The position numbers and the translations under genes were made by a program. A stretch of DNA of 64,000 bases, taken from Monocercomonoides exilis. Lineage: Eukaryota; Preaxostyla; Oxymonadida; Polymastigidae. The stretch is from positions 129,001 to 193,000 of the forward strand of contig LSRY02000069.1 of NCBI GenBank assembly GCA_001643675.2, in the 5' to 3' direction. Below the pieces are notes generated by a model. The model had not been told where the DNA came from, ran no database searches, and was given only the letters and a program-made list of their open reading frames with translations. Of the stretch, positions 1 through 10,859 are shown one piece after another; within the stretch, counting starts at the first letter, position 1, and each line of letters opens with the position of its first letter.

Positions 1-1499
1 GTAGACAAAATCCCTGCTCTTCTGCTGTGCTATAACTCGCATGGATACATCTGCGACTGCAGGTCTTAGCACTCAAACATGCTCTGGCTGCAGCAAATCA
101 TCAATCGAAGATCTTCACTTATAAAATTATATGTTTGTCACCCTTATTAATAAACCAAACAATAAATGAATGTTTTGTTGCCCTTCGTCTTACCTGTCTT
201 GAGGCAAAAGACAACAAACGATGCAGAGGAATAAGTTAATGATTGTGCATGTTCAGGTATTTAAATCGATATTTGTGACTCTTTTTAAGCAAATGTTCCT
301 CCAACATTCAGAAAAGGAATCAATATGTTGCTTCTCTTTGATTTTGCCGAATGCAGCAGGACCAGCAACAAATGTTTTATGGTGTGCACAGGGCATTACT
401 GAATCACTATTCAGGCGATTTTATCTGTTCTTTTTTTTTATTATTATGAAATAAATATATTTTTTATTGACTTTTGAAAGGGGCTTGGGCGATTGAACAA
501 TTTGAGGAATGCTGTGCAAAAAGGGGAAAGCAAAGAAATGGATGGAATACGAGAAGATGTGAGATTTGAAGAGACTGGCGCGATTTGTGGAGTGGGTTGT
601 TGAAAAGATAGTCGAGAAAAAGGTGGATGAAAAGAGATTGAGGTTGGGGTTGGGATTTTGGTATTGGAGCTTTTGGGGGGATATTCCAAAGAGCCAAAGG
701 TCTTGAAGGATGATTTTTTTTTATATCGTTCTTCACTGAGGAAAAGCTACAAGAAAAAGAATTTTGATGAAAAGAAGAACGAATAAGAAAAGGATAGAGT
801 GCTTCTGAAGGATAATGGAACGAGAACCACAATTCTGAATGGGAACCTTACAGGGAAATACTGTTGATTTGTGTGCCTTGCCTTCTCAAAGCTATGTTGG
901 ATAAAGAAGGAAAGGGAAGAGACTCAAAAATAAGTTGAAATGCGTTTGCCGCGAGAGTCATTTTCACACAACATTCAAGTGTGTCTTATTTTTTTTTTCA
1001 ATTTTTTATTTTTATTTTATTTTTTTTTTTTTGAAATGTATTTGTATTGAATAGGAAACAGACAGCGAGTGATATTTGAAGGAAGAAGCAGGAAACATCA
1101 GGTCCGATCAAAAGCAACGCAATTAAAGGGGAATTGTTAATGGATGAGTTTTGGAGAAAATGATGAAGAGATTGTTGAAGCGCAGAGATGGAGGAAGTTA
1201 GAGTAAACGAGCTGTGTTTTGGAAGAGAAGATTCAAAAGAAGTGAAACAGGTGGGAACGCATGTGAATTGGAAGAGAAAAAATGATGAGAGGACGAGAGA
1301 ATGAAGGAAATGAACGGATTCTGATGTGTATGATCGTAAGAAGATGAAGAAGAGGAATTTGGAAAAATTTGCATTTTCAGTTTCTGAGGTGAAAGAGGAT
1401 GCAACCACTCAAGAGCAGTCAAAGAACGATGGATATCCAATTCAATTGGTATGGCTCAATCTGTTTGTGAATTTTTTGTGATTATGTTTTTCTTATCAA
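1..1499. other. no confident gene; low-complexity AT-rich DNA
   Basis: Purine-rich plus strand with T-runs near 985-1033. On the minus strand, frames of about 120-136 codons at 464-832 and 998-1408 read as Ser/Phe/Leu-rich protein. Such composition is expected from any CT-rich strand, and two frames overlap at 464-689, so neither is convincing. I see no intron signals, domain or RNA gene here. Remnants of a Ser-rich gene cannot be excluded. Confidence 0.35.
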
Positions 1500-1837
1500 T
1501 ATGAAATTCACTTATCATATTCAATATTTTATCTCAATGACAGCATCACATGAAGCCTTTTCATCATCTTCTTCAGAAACATCATTCGATTGATTACACA
1601 TTTCCTGTCAAATCTTTTCTTCACTTTCTTCACAGTGAATGTCATCTTTTTCATCTCCTTCTTCTTCTTCTTCTTTTCTTTTTGTTAAACATATTCTTTT
1701 TCGTCCTTTCCTCCTTCTCAATTGTCAACTGCATCAACATCCTCTTATTCTTTATTACTCCTTTTTGTTTTTTCCCATTTTCACTGGAATCTTCGTCTTC
1801 CTCTTCATCATCACGTGAATTCAACACTTATTCCTGA
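1500..1837 (-). CDS. charged low-complexity coding remnant
   Basis: Read on the minus strand from 1837, a frame gives an acidic stretch (DDEEEDEDSSENG) followed by a Lys/Arg-rich helix-like stretch. After a run of GAA-type codons, a neighbouring frame gives a second acidic stretch (EEEGDEKDDIHCEESEE). The change of frame inside the simple repeat suggests an indel or an unrecognised short intron. The mixed charged composition resembles an exon of a nuclear or coiled-coil protein, not random AT-rich DNA. No domain is recognisable and neither end of the gene can be placed. Confidence 0.3.
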
Positions 1838-1978
1838 TTTCTTTTTGTGACTCCAGTTGTTGTCAGTCATCGTCAAAATACGCTTTCATCACAACAATAG
1901 CATGCAAGTGGATGCACTGCGCGTTCTGAAGCGGTTTTCTCTCAATCGCTAAGCCATCACTTGAACCGAATTATCTGA

Positions 1979-3227
1979 AGCTTCCACAATTGCCGCTTTC
2001 ACATTGAATCAATAAATCACATAAAGTATTTTTCATTGAAGCAGGAGCACAGCAAAAGAAATCCCGAATAAGGAGCAGGACAATTGAACCAGGATTACAT
2101 GACAATTTGTGTCAGACACAAGAGCAGTGAAGGCAAAATAACTGAGAGGATGAAGGAAAGCTCTTCGATGTTTGTGATGACCATTCCAACATCAAATAAA
2201 GAGTCACAATTTCTCTTTAAGTGTCTGTTCAAAATATTTATAAAGCGAATGGAATTGGAGTTGAAATTGCAAAAGAAGACGCATCGAGGGGTAAAAGAGA
2301 AGGAAAATAAGAGTGCGAGAAATTTGCCAAAGAGAAAAAATCGGTATGCATTCACTAATATCAAGTGGATGAGAGAAGTGCATCAGATGTGGAATCAGGA
2401 GCTGATGAAGCAGTAGCACCCAGAACCAATTGCACGATAAAAATTAGTTTTTTCCCATTCCCCCTCCTTCCATTCTCTTCAAAGATTTACTGGTTAGTGT
2501 TTAACAGAGAGCAGGAGATAGTCATAGAGCTTCATAAGGAAGATACGAAGCTTTGGGAAAAGGGCTAACGAGGCTACGTCCAGGAAGGAAAGATAGATGA
2601 GGAGAAGATGATGGATAACTCAGCGATTATTGAGTAACCAGTTGAAGTTATGAAAGATGCTTTCGAGAAAACTGTTGTCAGAGAAGGATAGAAAGCAATG
2701 AAAAATTAACAAACTTTAATAAACAGAAAAATCCTTCAAGCCCATAAGCAGGAATTCATTACAAGATACGAGAATGGAAAAATAAAGAGGCAAAAAGAAG
2801 AATATGAAAAAGTTGGGCAAAGGAAATACCAACAGGATATAATCCATGAGCTGTAATACAAGGAAGAGGAGATAAAGAGGAAAGAGGAGGAAATAAGGTT
2901 GTTTCAGGAATTGAAGAAGAACAAAAAACCAAAATTCATCAAAGAAACAATGTTATTTCAAAGAAATCCGATTCGGCGTTTGAGAAAAGAGAAAATGCAA
3001 TTGTCAACCTCACAACTCAAAAGAAATGAAATTTATTAGAACTTGGTAATTGAGTAGTCGTAGAAGAAGAAGAAAAGGAAGAAAAGGAAGAAGATGAAGA
3101 TGAAGAAGAGAAAGGAGAAGAAGTGGAAGTGTAAGAAAGAAATGAGCTGTCTGGAAACGAGATAAATATATCCATAGAAATTGATCCGATAAGTTAAGAA
3201 GCAGAATCACTCCATGAAAGAAGATGA
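1979..3227 (+). CDS. coiled-coil protein with many TAA/TAG codons
   Basis: No family recognised. The frame opens after a TGA at 1976. It runs to 2446, is joined by a well-formed 38-nt intron (2447-2484, GTTTTTTCCC to CTTCAAAG, pyrimidine-rich) and continues from 2485. The two exon frames differ by exactly what a 38-nt intron requires. About 350 codons contain roughly nine TAA or TAG codons and no TGA. Exon 2 reads as charged helix with heptad-like Glu/Lys/Leu (for example EEEIKRKEEEIRLFQEL). Near 3055 the most protein-like frame shifts to one giving an acidic tail that ends at TGA 3225-3227. An indel in the GAA repeat or a missed intron could explain this. This is the clearest single locus for TAA/TAG being sense codons. 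The start codon is not certain; ATG occurs at 2098. Confidence 0.55.
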
Positions 3228-5882
3228 TATTTCTTATTAAGAATTTTTATTTTCTCTTTCTTTCTCTTCATATCTCTCTTCTTCTTCTCTCTTCTTCTCT
3301 CTTCTTTTGCTTCTTTCTCCTTTTGTTGTGACTTTTCACACTGATTTTGAATCAACTTTGACATTTCTTCATCCACACACATCAGTCCTCCGTTGAATTG
3401 TTCATCATCATCATTTGTGTCGGTTTCCCTTTCTAACTTTCTCTTTTTCTCTATCTTTCTCTCTCTCTCCAATGCTCATTCTATCATCAACAGCAATCGG
3501 GTGTGCCATGCAACCTATTCTTTTCCAACTGCCAGGAAAACAGCATCAAGCTCGACTTCTGATCCAGATCAACCGATTTGGCCAAGCAGACACAATCCCT
3601 CTTCATTCAGTTCGTGAGGCTTTTTGTGTTTGAGGAGCCTGCTGTCATCCCAGCTCAGACTGCTCCTTCTGCTCCAAAGGCTGTTGCAATGAATGTTCAA
3701 CGCCAACCAATCGCTTCTGTGCTCATTTCAAGCAGAGCTGAGCCAATTCCATTCACACAAAGAATCACAAAGGAATTGAAAACAGATGCGAAGACAACAA
3801 CAGTGACATTTGTGTTGAAGGCTGCTCATATTCCAATTCGTCCTTTGATGATGCTTCTGTCGAACTGCTTTTCATCTGCTCCCACAATCCCCTTTCCTCC
3901 GTCCCTCCCTTACACTTTCGTGAACAAACTTTCCCATTCCCCAAATCCAAATGACCACCCACTTTCAAGTGTGTATTCAACAACTCAGCCATTTTAACAT
4001 CTCTCTCTCTCTCTCTTCTCTCTCACAAATATTTGATGTGCCATATCGAATTGTTCCTCTTATCTTTCCTGCAGCTGTGGAGTCAAGGCGTGCTGATGCC
4101 ATTCTTGCAGGCTTTGCAAAAGGAAATGCAGTTCCAATCAATTCCAATCCAGGCCCTTTCCTCCTCTTCAATTGATCCTGATGTGCAAGCTGCCCAAACT
4201 CCATTCAATAAAATCCCCTTCAATTCTGCTTTCTGTGCTGCTTCCAGGCAATGAGGCCAATAGACATCCACCCAAAACAATTGAAGAACCAGAGAATAAA
4301 TAAACCCTATCAGTACCATCCAGGTTTCAGCAGACAAGAGCAATGATGCCAACTTCGATGAAGGACGTTGCAAGGGAAAGAGAGCATTCTGACAGAGTCA
4401 CCAAAGGCGAAGATGAAATAAAGCCAAAGCATGTCGACACAGAAGCCAGAACAGAATAAATCAGGTTCCTTATTTCTGTTTCTTCACATCGTCTGATCAT
4501 CAGACCATTCGACACATCCTCCTTGGCACTCACAGACCTCTCGCTGTTCTTGCAACTCTCTTCACTTTCATTCCACCTCTTTTTGCAACTGTCCTTTCAT
4601 TTCTCACAAAAAAAAAATCCATTCCATTCGCTGCAGTTGTCTTTGCCCTTGCATATTAAGTGAGCAGATGCTTCAAAGTCAAACATGGGGACTTGACTAT
4701 TCCACAATGATAACGAACAGATGCTTCGCAATTTCTCACAAAAATATTTCATCTGGACTGGGAATAGGATAGATGCACAGAGGAATGGAGATGCTGGTGT
4801 TTCTGTTGTCACTTCATCGCACTTTGTCAGCATAATCCGGTGATAAAGGAACATTTGTAATTATTCGTGATTTCGCAGTCACTTCCTGATTTGTTGAAGT
4901 GGCAAAGATGCTTCTGCTCCATTTGGCTATGTTTGCTCCAAAGGTTGAAGATATCATGAAATCTGGATTTTCATTCATCAGCTGAATAAGGATTCCTCCT
5001 CACAGTCCGTACAATGTTGAACAAAAGCACTCATCAAAAGATCCGCATTTCACACTAATTTCATTTTCATTCCCAACACATTGCATCATCTACCCTCTGT
5101 TGGCTGATGTTGTGCTTCCGCATCCAGAAAATGAGCAAGAATTCATGTCGATGTTTGCCTTCATCATTGGAAAACAAGATGTCAGCTGCTCTGCTGGTTG
5201 TTCTTTCTATTCCATCAAATGCACATTCTGAAAGTGATAAGACAACTGTGCTTGTTGAAAACAACAAAAATTAATAAGTGGCTGAGATAGACTTTGCCCA
5301 GTTCACATTTTCCCCATCTGTAACGACTCATTCTGAACATTTATCTGCCCTGCGGAAAATGCTGCGTTTTTAGTCTGCCCACTTCCAAAAGATGTGTTTA
5401 TCATGTTCATATCTCATTCCCCTGTTCCACTCGGCTCCATTATACTCGAATCACGATTATTCAGTTGCGTCAAATCATACAAAAGAGCAAGGCCGCAGAC
5501 AAATAAAATGCTTGCCAAGATAGAAAAAAAAGAAGTATAGGCTTTTCCAAATTCTATTTGCTCCGTTCTGCTTTTTCCACTTTGATGCAAACAAAATTGA
5601 AAAGTATGCCCCAGGACGTATGAAAAGGTATCCTCCAAATAACAATCACGATTGCATGCCCGTAGGTGTAATTCCGTTTTCTCCAAAAAATATTCTATTT
5701 GCAGGAACATGAGTGCAATTCAAATTATCAAATGCAGAAACTGAAAAAAATACATCCAAAAACAAACTTTGAAAGACAATTTTCTTGAATGATTACGCAT
5801 GCTTGCATTGAACAGAGAAACAATAGTTCCCAGTATTTTTGTGGGAAATATGAGAAAGTGGCATTAAGTTCTCAAATATATC
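3228..5882 (+). pseudogene. broken coding segments of unknown protein(s)
   Basis: Several plus-strand pieces read as genuine protein but change frame every 100-250 bases. A beta-rich piece lies at 3640-3850 (key run ISSRAEPIPFTQRITKE). Another at 4040-4170 contains VESRRADAILAGFAKG. A hydrophobic, membrane-like piece lies at 4497-4680, and pieces at about 4850-4990 and 5070-5230 read as soluble protein (YPLLADVVLPHPENEQEF). A candidate splice acceptor (TTTCCTGCAG) lies at 4064-4073. The pieces could be exons of one gene with unrecognised introns or a decayed gene. I could not join them in one frame. A minus-strand charged frame at 3194-3472 is an alternative coding segment at the left edge. 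Confidence 0.3.
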
Positions 5883-6161
5883 TTGTTTGCCATCATTCAA
5901 AACAATTATTTTTTCATAAATAAAGTATTTCCTCATTTCAGCCAATGGACGCCAGCAAATATATTCGATAACCAAAAAGCTGTTCACAAAAAACAGCAAA
6001 ACGAAATAAAAAGATATGAATCAAACGATTGTGGGTTGTTTTTTGATCAGAATGATCAAGAAGCCATATTAGCGAGTCTGATCTGCCGGTTTTTTCGAAT
6101 CGACCACAAACGCTGTTTCTGAATCCAGCCGACGAGTCAGAGCTGCAGGGGCATAGAGGCA

Positions 6162-8978
6162 ATGAGTTTTAAACGAGAACACGAAAAAGAAGTGATTGAC
6201 AAAGCGAAATCCGATCCAACCGCCAAGGATAAAGATGGAAGGACAGCGGCGATGAACTGGATCATGAAAAAGAAAACAGAGCCTCCAGCGCACATACGGC
6301 ACGATATAACGCTTGGGGACAAAGACGGGTGGACGATGGCGATGCACTGGATAAGATTTGTTGGAAGAGAGCCGCCGCTGTGGATGAGGCACGACATAAC
6401 ACTTGGTGATAATGATGGAAGGACAATGGCCATGCACTGGATAGAAGAGAGAAGATCAAAACCTCCAGAATGGATGAGACATGATGCATTTCTTGGCAAT
6501 AAATACGGAATAACAATGGCAATGCTTTGGATTCAATATGCAAAAACGGTTCCGCCGCTGTGGATGAGGCATGATACAAAGATTGGAGATAAGGATGGGA
6601 AAACAATGGCAATGAAGTGGATTTATAATACGAAGACAGAGCCACCAGAATGGATGAGGCATGACATTTCACTTGGCGATAAAGACGGGAGAACAATGGC
6701 AATGAATTGGATTATAGAGAAGAAAACAAACCCGCCAAAATGGATTAGGCATGAAGCCACTCTTGGGGATGAGAATGGGACCACAATGGCCATGTACTGG
6801 ATCAGCTGCGTAAAGACAGAGCCACCGGAGTGGATGAGGCATGAAATAACGCTTGGCAATAAGAAAGGATGGACGATGTCAATGTTTTGGATTGTAAGCA
6901 TTAAAAAAGAACCTCCGAAATGGATGCAGCATAATGTTAAAATTTGTGACGAAACAAAAAGGACATTGGCAATGTTTTGGATTCAATATGTACAAACAGA
7001 ACCTCCGAAAAAAATGAGACATGACATCACACTTGCTGATAAGGATGGATTGACAATGGCCATGTTCTGGATTGAGAGCGTGAAAAAAGAGCCGCCGGAG
7101 TGGATGAGACATGACATCACACTTCGCAACAGTTTTGAATCAACAATGGCGATGATATGGATTGCAAATGTCCAGACAGAACCACCAGAATGGATGAGGC
7201 ACGAAGCTGAATTTTACGACAACGAGGGATGGACGATGGCCATGCACTGGATAAGATATGTTAAAACAGAGCCGCCATTGTGGATGAGGCACGATAAAAC
7301 CGTTTGCGACAAAAATGGGTGGACGATGCTCATGCTGTGGAAAATATTTATTGAGTCAGAACCTCCAAAGTGGATGATTTATGATAATGCAGTTGTTGAT
7401 GAAAAAGGAAGAACAAATGCTATGAGGTGGATTATCGATAAGAAAGCAGAACCACCGCTGTGGATGAGACATGAAAATACGCTTTGCGATCAGAACGGAT
7501 GGACGATGGCCATACTGTGGGTCTGTCACGTTAAAACAGAACCTCCAGAGTGGATGAGGCATGACTATAAGCTTTGCAATAAGAACGGATGGACAATGGC
7601 AATGAAGTGGGTTAGTCATATAAAATCAGAACCTTCAGAGTGGATGAGACATGACATCACACTTGGCAATAAAAATGGAGACACAACTGCGATGATATGG
7701 ATTCAATTTGTTCAAACAGAACCACCAGAATGGATGAGGCATGACATCACACTTGGCAATAAATACGGAATAACAATGGCCATGTATTGGATTCAATTTG
7801 TTCAAACAGAACCTCCAGAATGGATGAGGCATGACATCACACTTGGCAATAAATACGGAATAACAATGGCCATGTATTGGATTCAATTTGTTCAAACAGA
7901 ACCACCAGAATGGATGAGGCATGACATCACACTTGGCGATAAAGACGGATGGACAATGGCGATGTGGTGGATTCAGTTTGTCAAGAAAAATCCACCAGAA
8001 TGGATGAGGCACGACATCACACTTTGCAATAAAGACGGATGGACAATGTCCATGATATGGATTGAATTTGTTCAAACAGAACCACCAGAATGGATGAGAC
8101 ATGACATCACACTTGGCGATAAAGACGGATTCACAATGGCCATGCACTGGATAAGATATGTTAAAACAGAGCCGCCAGAATGGATGAGGCATGACATCAC
8201 ACTTGGCTATAAAGACGGATGGACAATGGCGATGCATTGGATAGCTGTTGTGAAGACAGATCCACCAGAATGGATGAGACATGGCATCACTCTTGGCAAT
8301 AAAGACGGATGGACAATGGCGATGATGTGGATTCAAGAAGTCCAAACAGAGCCACCAGAATGGATGAGACATGACATTTCACTTGGAAATAAAGGCGGAG
8401 TAACAATGGCGATGACGTGGATTCAGTTTGTCAAGACAGAGCCACCAGAATGGATGAGACATAACATCACACTTGGCAATAAAGACGGATGGACAATGGC
8501 GATGATGTGGATTGGGAGCGTGAAAAAAGAGCCGCCGGAGTGGATGAGACATGACATCACACTTGGCAACAATTTTAAATCAACAATGGCGATGATATGG
8601 ATTGCAAATGTCCAGACAGAACCACCAGAATGGATGAGACACGATATCACACTTGGCAATAAATACGGAATAACAATGGCCATGTATTGGATTCAATTTG
8701 TTCAAACAGAGCCACCAGAATGGATGAGGCATGACATCACACTTGGCGATAAAGACGGATGGACAATGGCCATGCACTGGATAAGATATGTTAAAACAGA
8801 GCCGCCAGAATGGATGAGACATAACATCACACTTTGCATTAAAGACGGAATCACAATGGCGAAGATATGGATTGAGAATGTGAAGACAGAACCACCGGAA
8901 TGGATGAAGATTGATAAACCCAAACAATCACTAATGAGTGTCTTTTCGATATTAAATCCGTTTTCTTACTTCAAATGA
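6162..8978 (+). CDS. 938-residue ankyrin-like tandem-repeat protein
   Basis: Uninterrupted ATG-to-TGA frame. After a charged N-terminus of about 35 residues (MSFKREHEKEV), the protein is about 30 tandem copies of a 30-residue unit with the core D-x-x-G-x-T-x-A-M-x-W-I, then a charged linker T-E-P-P-E-W-M-R-H-D. The D-G-x-T core and the 30-residue period recall ankyrin repeats, which begin D-x-x-G-x-T and average 33 residues. The usual LLL...GA signature is absent, so this is a divergent or distinct helical repeat. There is no signal peptide or membrane segment; the C-terminus is a short hydrophobic tail (ILNPFSYFK). All glutamines are CAA/CAG and every Trp is TGG. An in-frame TGA lies at 6120. 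Probably a binding scaffold by analogy with ankyrin proteins; partner unknown. Confidence 0.85.
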   Translation: MSFKREHEKEVIDKAKSDPTAKDKDGRTAAMNWIMKKKTEPPAHIRHDITLGDKDGWTMAMHWIRFVGREPPLWMRHDITLGDNDGRTMAMHWIEERRSKPPEWMRHDAFLGNKYGITMAMLWIQYAKTVPPLWMRHDTKIGDKDGKTMAMKWIYNTKTEPPEWMRHDISLGDKDGRTMAMNWIIEKKTNPPKWIRHEATLGDENGTTMAMYWISCVKTEPPEWMRHEITLGNKKGWTMSMFWIVSIKKEPPKWMQHNVKICDETKRTLAMFWIQYVQTEPPKKMRHDITLADKDGLTMAMFWIESVKKEPPEWMRHDITLRNSFESTMAMIWIANVQTEPPEWMRHEAEFYDNEGWTMAMHWIRYVKTEPPLWMRHDKTVCDKNGWTMLMLWKIFIESEPPKWMIYDNAVVDEKGRTNAMRWIIDKKAEPPLWMRHENTLCDQNGWTMAILWVCHVKTEPPEWMRHDYKLCNKNGWTMAMKWVSHIKSEPSEWMRHDITLGNKNGDTTAMIWIQFVQTEPPEWMRHDITLGNKYGITMAMYWIQFVQTEPPEWMRHDITLGNKYGITMAMYWIQFVQTEPPEWMRHDITLGDKDGWTMAMWWIQFVKKNPPEWMRHDITLCNKDGWTMSMIWIEFVQTEPPEWMRHDITLGDKDGFTMAMHWIRYVKTEPPEWMRHDITLGYKDGWTMAMHWIAVVKTDPPEWMRHGITLGNKDGWTMAMMWIQEVQTEPPEWMRHDISLGNKGGVTMAMTWIQFVKTEPPEWMRHNITLGNKDGWTMAMMWIGSVKKEPPEWMRHDITLGNNFKSTMAMIWIANVQTEPPEWMRHDITLGNKYGITMAMYWIQFVQTEPPEWMRHDITLGDKDGWTMAMHWIRYVKTEPPEWMRHNITLCIKDGITMAKIWIENVKTEPPEWMKIDKPKQSLMSVFSILNPFSYFK
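6250..8910 (+). repeat. 90-bp tandem repeat array inside the repeat-protein gene
   Basis: About 30 direct copies of a 90-bp unit in register with codons. Copies in the first half are diverged. Those from about 7640 to 8820 are much closer to each other, and the units at about 7735-7910 are nearly identical. This indicates recent unequal exchange or slippage in the 3' half. No indel breaks the 90-bp period, so the protein frame is under selection or the expansion is very recent. Confidence 0.9.
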
Positions 8979-10005
8979 ATCAACATTTCATTGTGTATTT
9001 TTATGAAAATCTTTGTCATGCATTTGACCAAATGCATAACGTTGGTTGATTTTATTTCTTTCTTGAGAAATTTTTTATTTTTTTATTTATTTATTTTAAT
9101 AGGAATTTGGACGTGTTTCCAAACATCCGTTTTTGAATTTCAGCTTTTGTTTTATTATTATTATTATTATTATTTTGACATCCTTTACAAGATTTCTAAG
9201 ATTCGCATTTGTTTTTGTATTTTCAATTTTGTAGCTTTATTAAATGAGTTTTATTTTCTTTCAAGTAATTGCAATTTTCATTAACATGAAATTGCGTGTT
9301 GCAGATGAAGAGCAATATATATTCATTCATTTCCATTTCATTGCCATTTCATTTCCATTTCACATCATTTACTGGAATAGAGCGATTGCTTTTATCTTGG
9401 AAAAAAAATCATTTAAGAAATTAGAAGAAAGGCAATGAAAGAGTTCGCGAATGATGATTAATAATAAAAGAGTTTTTCAAACTGTAATTTATGATTTCTT
9501 CTTGACGTTCATGAATATTTCATCATTTCAAATTTCTTTAATTTATATGTATTTATATGGGACAAAATTTTTTGCTTTTGGAATTTTGTTCCACCCAACA
9601 TTTTTGATTATTTATCCACATTCAACAATTTTTCAGAATATTTCCGGTAAACCAGAGTGACGCATCGTCAAATTTGTCATCACGTCCGTCAGTGAATTAT
9701 TTTCATGTCAGTGGTTTTTTTTTTTTTTTTTTTCTTTCTTTCCAAAAGTTGATTTTTTTTTTTATTATTTTTAACAAACAATAGGTGCAATATTTTATTT
9801 TATTTTATTTTATTTTATTTTATTTTATTTTATTTTTTTTATTTTTTTTAAATAAAAATAACGATTATAATTTATTCATGAAGACCCATTACGAAGTCAC
9901 ATGTTTAATGTTTCATGATTATACGTTGAAATTGCATTGTTAATGATGTATATGTTCAAAATAAGTGCACAGACAAAGACATAATCACGAAGCATTTGAG
10001 TTAAA
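8979..10005. other. AT-rich spacer with simple repeats
   Basis: Contains a (TTA)n tract near 9158-9173, a poly-T run at 9716-9732 and an ATTTT pentanucleotide array at 9791-9840. Around 9650-9710 lies a copy of the TGACG/CACGTCCGTCAGT motif that marks MITE ends elsewhere in the window. The frame following the TGA of the repeat gene stays open for about 100 codons but is Phe/Leu/Ile/Tyr-rich, as expected of T-rich DNA. I do not call it. Confidence 0.5.
9791..9840. repeat. (ATTTT)n microsatellite
   Basis: About eight uninterrupted copies of TATTT/ATTTT followed by T- and A-rich DNA. Confidence 0.9.
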
Positions 10006-10500
10006 TCATTGGAATATTTCTTCTATCAACGTATTAGCTTATTCAACATGAAATACAAAATGTGATGTTGGAATATCATATTTCAAAGAAGAATTAGACA
10101 TATATAGAAATTCGACACTTTTTATTGTATGCAAATACTCTTGGTTGGAATTCTTGATTAAATCATTTATATCAGTGGAAATCTCTTCATAATTAGAACT
10201 CAACGACGAGGAAGAGCAGAAACAGAAAGTTGTGGAAATGAAAAGAACATTTGTTGAGATAGATAAAGAAGAATTCAAATCAATTTTTTCATAAGTTCTT
10301 TTCAATGAATTTGGAAGATAATGCGAAGAAAGGAAGTTTTTGATAGAAAATGCAGTTGTTTTATTGATGCACATGGATTGAAGCAAGGAATTGAAATGTT
10401 TTTTATGTAATTCTTTTGAAGAAGCATTGTTGAGCAAAAAATGAAAGATATGCTAATTGATGACAATGATATTTTGAAAAAAGAACAGAACGAAAATCAT
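10006..10500 (-). CDS. small hypothetical protein, Ser/Leu/Asn-rich
   Basis: Read from an ATG at 10500 the frame begins with a hydrophobic segment (MIFVLFFQNIIVIN) that could be a signal peptide. It continues as a Ser/Asn/Lys-rich chain of about 160 residues and ends at TGA 10006-10008. It crosses one TAG near the start and one TAA at 10039-10041, both read as Gln under the altered code. With standard stops, only codons 10437-10042 remain. No domain recognised. The first 60 bases overlap, head to head, the start of the plus-strand gene at 10423-10674; at most one of the two overlapping starts is likely to be real. Confidence 0.4.
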
Positions 10501-10674
10501 CTGATAGAACTTTGTGAAAACTTTGTTTTAACGAGCATTAAAAATCCAGGAAACACATTCTTCGTGCGTTCCTTGCCTTCTGAAAGCTATCTCGAGTCAA
10601 GAGAAAAACGAAAAAACAAAAAAGAAGGTGGAAATAGTATTGTCTGCTTTTAACAAAATATTCGTCGAGCGTGA
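10423..10674 (+). CDS. small charged hypothetical protein
   Basis: A frame after a TGA at 10417 with an ATG at 10441 encodes about 77 residues of well-mixed, protein-like composition (for example LIELCENFVLTSIKNPGN), then a Lys-rich end. A TAA at 10651-10653 is followed by six more codons to TGA 10672-10674, as seen at several genes here. No family recognised. It could also be an exon of a larger gene extending right, since pieces of helical protein recur at 10860-11150. Confidence 0.4.
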
Positions 10675-10859
10675 GTTGATTAATGTTTTTTTTGACTATT
10701 TAATTTAATTGTAGTTTTATTTGTGGAATTGAAATTGACCTATTTGAAAGGGATCACAGAAATTATCAAATTTCATCATTAGTCAATAAGCCTAACTCGT
10801 CTTTCTTATCAGTCTGCTTGGAAATTTTTAAAAAGACAGTTATATATATGGTGAAGATT

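Noticed and set aside
3194-3472. Minus-strand Lys/Glu/Arg-rich 92-codon frame
   Set aside because: Plausible composition, but it overlaps the acidic end of the plus-strand gene and CT-rich simple sequence, with no start or splice support. Left as an alternative only.
6262-8927. Multiple minus-strand frames of 70-245 codons opposite the repeat gene (H-C-H-C-P-S-V-F-I-A-K periodicity)
   Set aside because: They are the antisense translation of the 90-bp repeat and break at irregular repeats, while the plus strand is open for 938 codons.
8991-9284. Open frame of about 100 codons in the same frame just after the repeat-gene TGA
   Set aside because: Phe/Leu/Tyr/Ile composition follows the T-rich DNA, and it has no resemblance to the repeat protein.
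9791-9840. Regular ATTTT array considered as a CRISPR-like or telomeric repeat
   Set aside because: Pure pentanucleotide microsatellite without spacers or terminal position.
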